This document shows, in pieces, positions 23,101 through 24,122 of a stretch of 24,122 nt of DNA. Both the position numbers and the translations under genes were made by a program. Position 1 is the first letter of the stretch. Each line of letters starts with the position of its first letter. Source of the DNA: CAG-103 sp963627135. GTDB taxonomy: Bacteria > Bacillota > Clostridia > Oscillospirales > Oscillospiraceae. The DNA lies in assembly GCA_963627135.1 (NCBI GenBank), contig CAVFZY010000018.1, forward strand, positions 1 to 24,122, in the 5' to 3' direction. The notes under the pieces are model-generated. The model worked only from the letters and a program-made list of their open reading frames with translations. It was not told the DNA's origin and did no database searches.

Positions 23101-23510
23101 AAATCTACGGACATATATTTCCAGAATACCCGTTGAGAACCTCGCTGATTTGGATCAAGTACAACGAACAGTATTCCCGGATCAAACGAAACGTTGTCGC
23201 ATATATAAGCAGGAAAAGCCAAGCTTTTCAGAGAATATTTGATGATTCCGTCTTTTTCTGTGTATACACTGGTGCCTTTAATCTGAACAAAAAAGTTCTG
23301 CTTCGGACGCCTGGACACATCGGGGTTTGAAATGAATTCAAATGTACCATCGTGATTTGGCCAAGTATCATTTGCGGCAAAAGAAGTATTGATTCTTCCG
23401 CCGGGATTCAAGAACATTCCCAAAAGCGAAATGGCAGCACGATCCTCAACAGAACGTTCAGAATGCGTTTTAATATGCTTCTTAACCTTGTCCCTTGCTT
23501 GTTGAATCAT
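20196..23510 (-). CDS. DUF4365-like nuclease - SF1 helicase fusion, candidate antiphage defence protein
   Basis: A 1104-residue multidomain protein. Residues about 15-130 resemble the DUF4365 PD-(D/E)XK nuclease fold: VEDRAAISLLG, D54 in HDGTFEF, and Q76-x-K78 in FVQIKGT, the variant D...QxK active site. Residues 230-680 are unassigned and hold a small cysteine group (C345, C349, C352). The C-terminal third is a superfamily-1 helicase: Walker A GAAGTGKTT (712-720), motif Ia TKTHTALQN, Walker B VIFVDEC (777-783), GDIHQIES (808-815), STWRTQD (840-846), a UvrD_C_2-type SIHKAQGLEYDSV (1028-1040) and YTAITRAK (1058-1065). Such nuclease-helicase fusions often act in phage defence. It has a strong promoter, GGAGGA 7 bases before the ATG, no partner gene in view, and AT-richer composition than the genes to its left, suggesting transfer. 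Function is inferred from domains. Confidence 0.8.
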   Translation of the reverse strand: MIQQARDKVKKHIKTHSERSVEDRAAISLLGMFLNPGGRINTSFAANDTWPNHDGTFEFISNPDVSRRPKQNFFVQIKGTSVYTEKDGIIKYSLKSLAFPAYICDNVSFDPGILFVVLDPNQRGSQRVFWKYMSVDFINSINFDQDSMTIAFSANEEILNTDESVAVFCEKLEMIIDQHSFINQLDSRNYTRRDVEGIIAVCDTEITESIERLDIFNDTRDGVSRRILRRLDDLCSAALLLNAIDDGIDTPTLPLAWERSLLNIETKYLGTFLKGLQYIGKRIPDEGQSERLMLKYYEFLWQIRKSLKGKYGIDILSNLEKFPLHIDQIDRQYYELAAMAVEAVCSVRCDLCASRYYVQKKTPFFIGRERYYEITLQLAGAYASKYNRITTYTKENISTGYSVQVGYVESAIDLWGISSRIKVITDWRVSVDPVCLNKLGKVLKMPVRISSQYGEYKELMSFLTHTGLNFLDLIDFQEVEFSKIIDSIYRDIRTPLYRDVLLALREQYSKTSDKFGHNVVRYLLLNLREETLENVMPTQFTRYMLCDELNLSSSCKPFEKNPFISNLAGSKTSVSGQIRSLISVVGSEKIDVVRPYLSIKNATKQTGEIYFEITSDSSVAEIQRYNDQLDQWERKQGYQIKLSGGFSCIESYERTTLFILRKLLDFSSSGSKGQQKYNQKFLKESSLDFADDLKKQALRDVFVNSRLLLIYGAAGTGKTTLINYISNLMANQRKLFLTKTHTALQNLKRRIDNPGTNSDFISIDSFTKQVNLPDYDVIFVDECSTIDNRTMGRFLSKMSSDTFLVLAGDIHQIESIEFGNWFFYAKDIVKTPGANVELLSTWRTQDQALISLWNEVRTRADMITEKLVINGPYSEDIGPNVFKRECEDEVILCLNYDGKFGLNNMNNYFQAANTKGEAVPWAEWSYKVGDPILFNDSKRFDLLYNNLKGRIVDIEKHSDSIFFTVDVEILLTELMCKRDGIEFIESIENGTRIRFAVYEYDESKKGESLDENLRLKSVVPFQLAYAVSIHKAQGLEYDSVKVIIPSNNAEKITHGIFYTAITRAKTNLKIYWSSETMHDVVKGFTTDESKRKSLEIVKTKLGKN

Positions 23511-23575
23511 TTATCATTCCTCCGTGGACATCAAACGTCCGTCCAAAACCGCATTTCAAAATTCTTATGTGTCAT

Positions 23576-23604
23576 ATTATAACCGTTGACATTCAAGCAG
23601 TCAA
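23576..23604 (-). promoter_or_regulatory. strong promoter of the nuclease-helicase gene
   Basis: On the - strand: TTGACT (23604-23599), a 17-bp spacer, TATAAT (23581-23576). The leader to the ATG at 23510 is about 60 bases. Its near-consensus form suggests constitutive expression. Confidence 0.8.
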
Positions 23605-23674
23605 CGCACCCGTAAATTTCGAATATAAGGCAAATTGCAGACATTCTTAAGCTAAGCAATCACACTTAATACTT

Positions 23675-23714
23675 AACAGTCTCGGATACCGGATATTCGA
23701 TATCCGAGACTGTT
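23675..23714. terminator. 14-bp inverted repeat beside the mobile-element gene end
   Basis: AACAGTCTCGGATA (23675-23688) pairs perfectly with TATCCGAGACTGTT (23701-23714), starting directly at the stop codon of the - strand gene. The richer T-tract (CTATTTATTTT) is on the + strand side and the - strand side has AAGTATT, so its strength as a - strand terminator is doubtful. It may be a terminator or an element boundary feature. Confidence 0.5.
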
Positions 23715-24122
23715 CTATTTATTTTCCTTCGCCCGCTTGCCCTTCTCCTTCTCCGGCGGTCGCCCATCACCTTTGCCCTCGTCCTTCAGTCGCTTCGCTT
23801 CCGCGATCTCCGCCTTCATCTCCACGATCAGCATCTTGAGCTTTTCCTCGCACTCCTCGCGGGTGTGGGCATAGACATTGCGGGCGTGCTTTTTGCCGTC
23901 GGGCCATTTGGGGGAGTAGCGCCCCTCGAAGAGGTGGTCGTTGATCTCGGTGACGCAGCCGGTGCCGGAACGGCGCTTGCGGCCCACATAGGGCTTGAAA
24001 TCGGTCATACTCGGCTTTTCCGCCTGGGCCGAGACAGGTCCCTGCTCTGGCTCTAAAGCCTCCTCCTGCGGCGCTGCTTTGCCGATGCCGCGGTCGATGT
24101 TGGCGGCGGCTGTGAGCCGCAT
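23715..24122 (-). CDS. partial mobile-element gene resembling an integrase arm-binding domain
   Basis: At least 135 residues, running off the right edge; the ATG at the very edge may be internal. The core GTGCVTEINDHLFEGRYSP, then W-PDGKKHARNVYAHT, then REECEEKLKMLIVEMKAEI follows the pattern of AP2-like/arm-type DNA-binding regions of tyrosine recombinases from Firmicute mobile elements (G-x-G, G-R/x-Y, D-G-K, T-x-E-E-A/C-E-x-K-L). A charged tail (KDEGKGDGRPPEKEKGKRAKENK) ends it, and no catalytic recombinase domain follows. It could therefore be a stand-alone DNA-binding protein of an integrative element or a truncated integrase. It is more GC-rich than the helicase gene, so the two may have different origins. 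Confidence 0.45.
   Translation of the reverse strand: MRLTAAANIDRGIGKAAPQEEALEPEQGPVSAQAEKPSMTDFKPYVGRKRRSGTGCVTEINDHLFEGRYSPKWPDGKKHARNVYAHTREECEEKLKMLIVEMKAEIAEAKRLKDEGKGDGRPPEKEKGKRAKENK

Noticed and set aside
20095..24122. Second copy of the tRNA-Pro 3' end as an attachment repeat
   Set aside because: Looked for the GTGCGTTCGAGC...ACTCGGACCA stretch downstream and did not find it inside the window.
1..24122. CRISPR arrays, insertion sequences with transposases, rRNA genes
   Set aside because: No regularly spaced repeats, no transposase and no rRNA-like sequence were seen.

Overview
The window looks like the chromosome of an anaerobic gut-type Firmicute of class Clostridia, probably Oscillospirales/Oscillospiraceae. 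This is inferred from gene content: a ferredoxin-dependent 2-oxoacid oxidoreductase, butyrate kinase, Rex, an SLH-domain surface protein, strong AGGAGG ribosome sites, sigma-A promoters, and moderately to very GC-rich core genes. No sequence search was possible, so the taxon is an inference.

Left half, + strand, 636-12283: a four-transcript catabolic cluster. Operon 1 (636-5759) encodes a GPH-type MFS transporter, a ketopantoate-reductase-family dehydrogenase and a complete four-subunit 2-oxoacid:ferredoxin oxidoreductase in the order ferredoxin-alpha-beta-gamma. Operon 2 (5979-8263) encodes a sodium:solute symporter, a YajC-like membrane protein and a PduL-type phosphotransacylase. Operon 3 (8383-9955) encodes two tandem FadR/GntR-FCD regulators. 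Operon 4 (10539-12283) encodes a metallo-beta-lactamase-fold hydrolase and butyrate kinase. Read together, the genes form a plausible route: import, 2-hydroxyacid to 2-oxoacid, oxidative decarboxylation to acyl-CoA with reduced ferredoxin, acyl-phosphate, then free acid plus ATP. It resembles the bkd/ptb-buk branched-chain 2-oxoacid pathway, with ferredoxin chemistry and PduL replacing the dehydrogenase complex and Ptb. A short motif (YTGTATKAT) recurs upstream of operons 1 and 4 and is a candidate operator for the regulator pair.

Centre, - strand, 19666 down to 12346: GC-rich core genes. trmB, exodeoxyribonuclease III, dusB, an ECF sigma factor and its zinc-finger membrane anti-sigma factor form one tightly overlapping operon. 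rex, an SLH-domain exported protein and mnmE form a second one. mnmE converges on buk over a shared terminator.

Right end, 19800-24122: a degenerate tRNA-Pro copy, an intact tRNA-Pro(TGG) with its own promoter and terminator, then visibly AT-richer DNA. That DNA carries a 1104-residue protein with an apparent N-terminal DUF4365-like nuclease domain and a C-terminal SF1 helicase (a candidate antiphage defence protein), followed by the 3' part of a gene resembling the arm-binding region of a mobile-element integrase. This looks like the start of a genomic island next to a tRNA gene.
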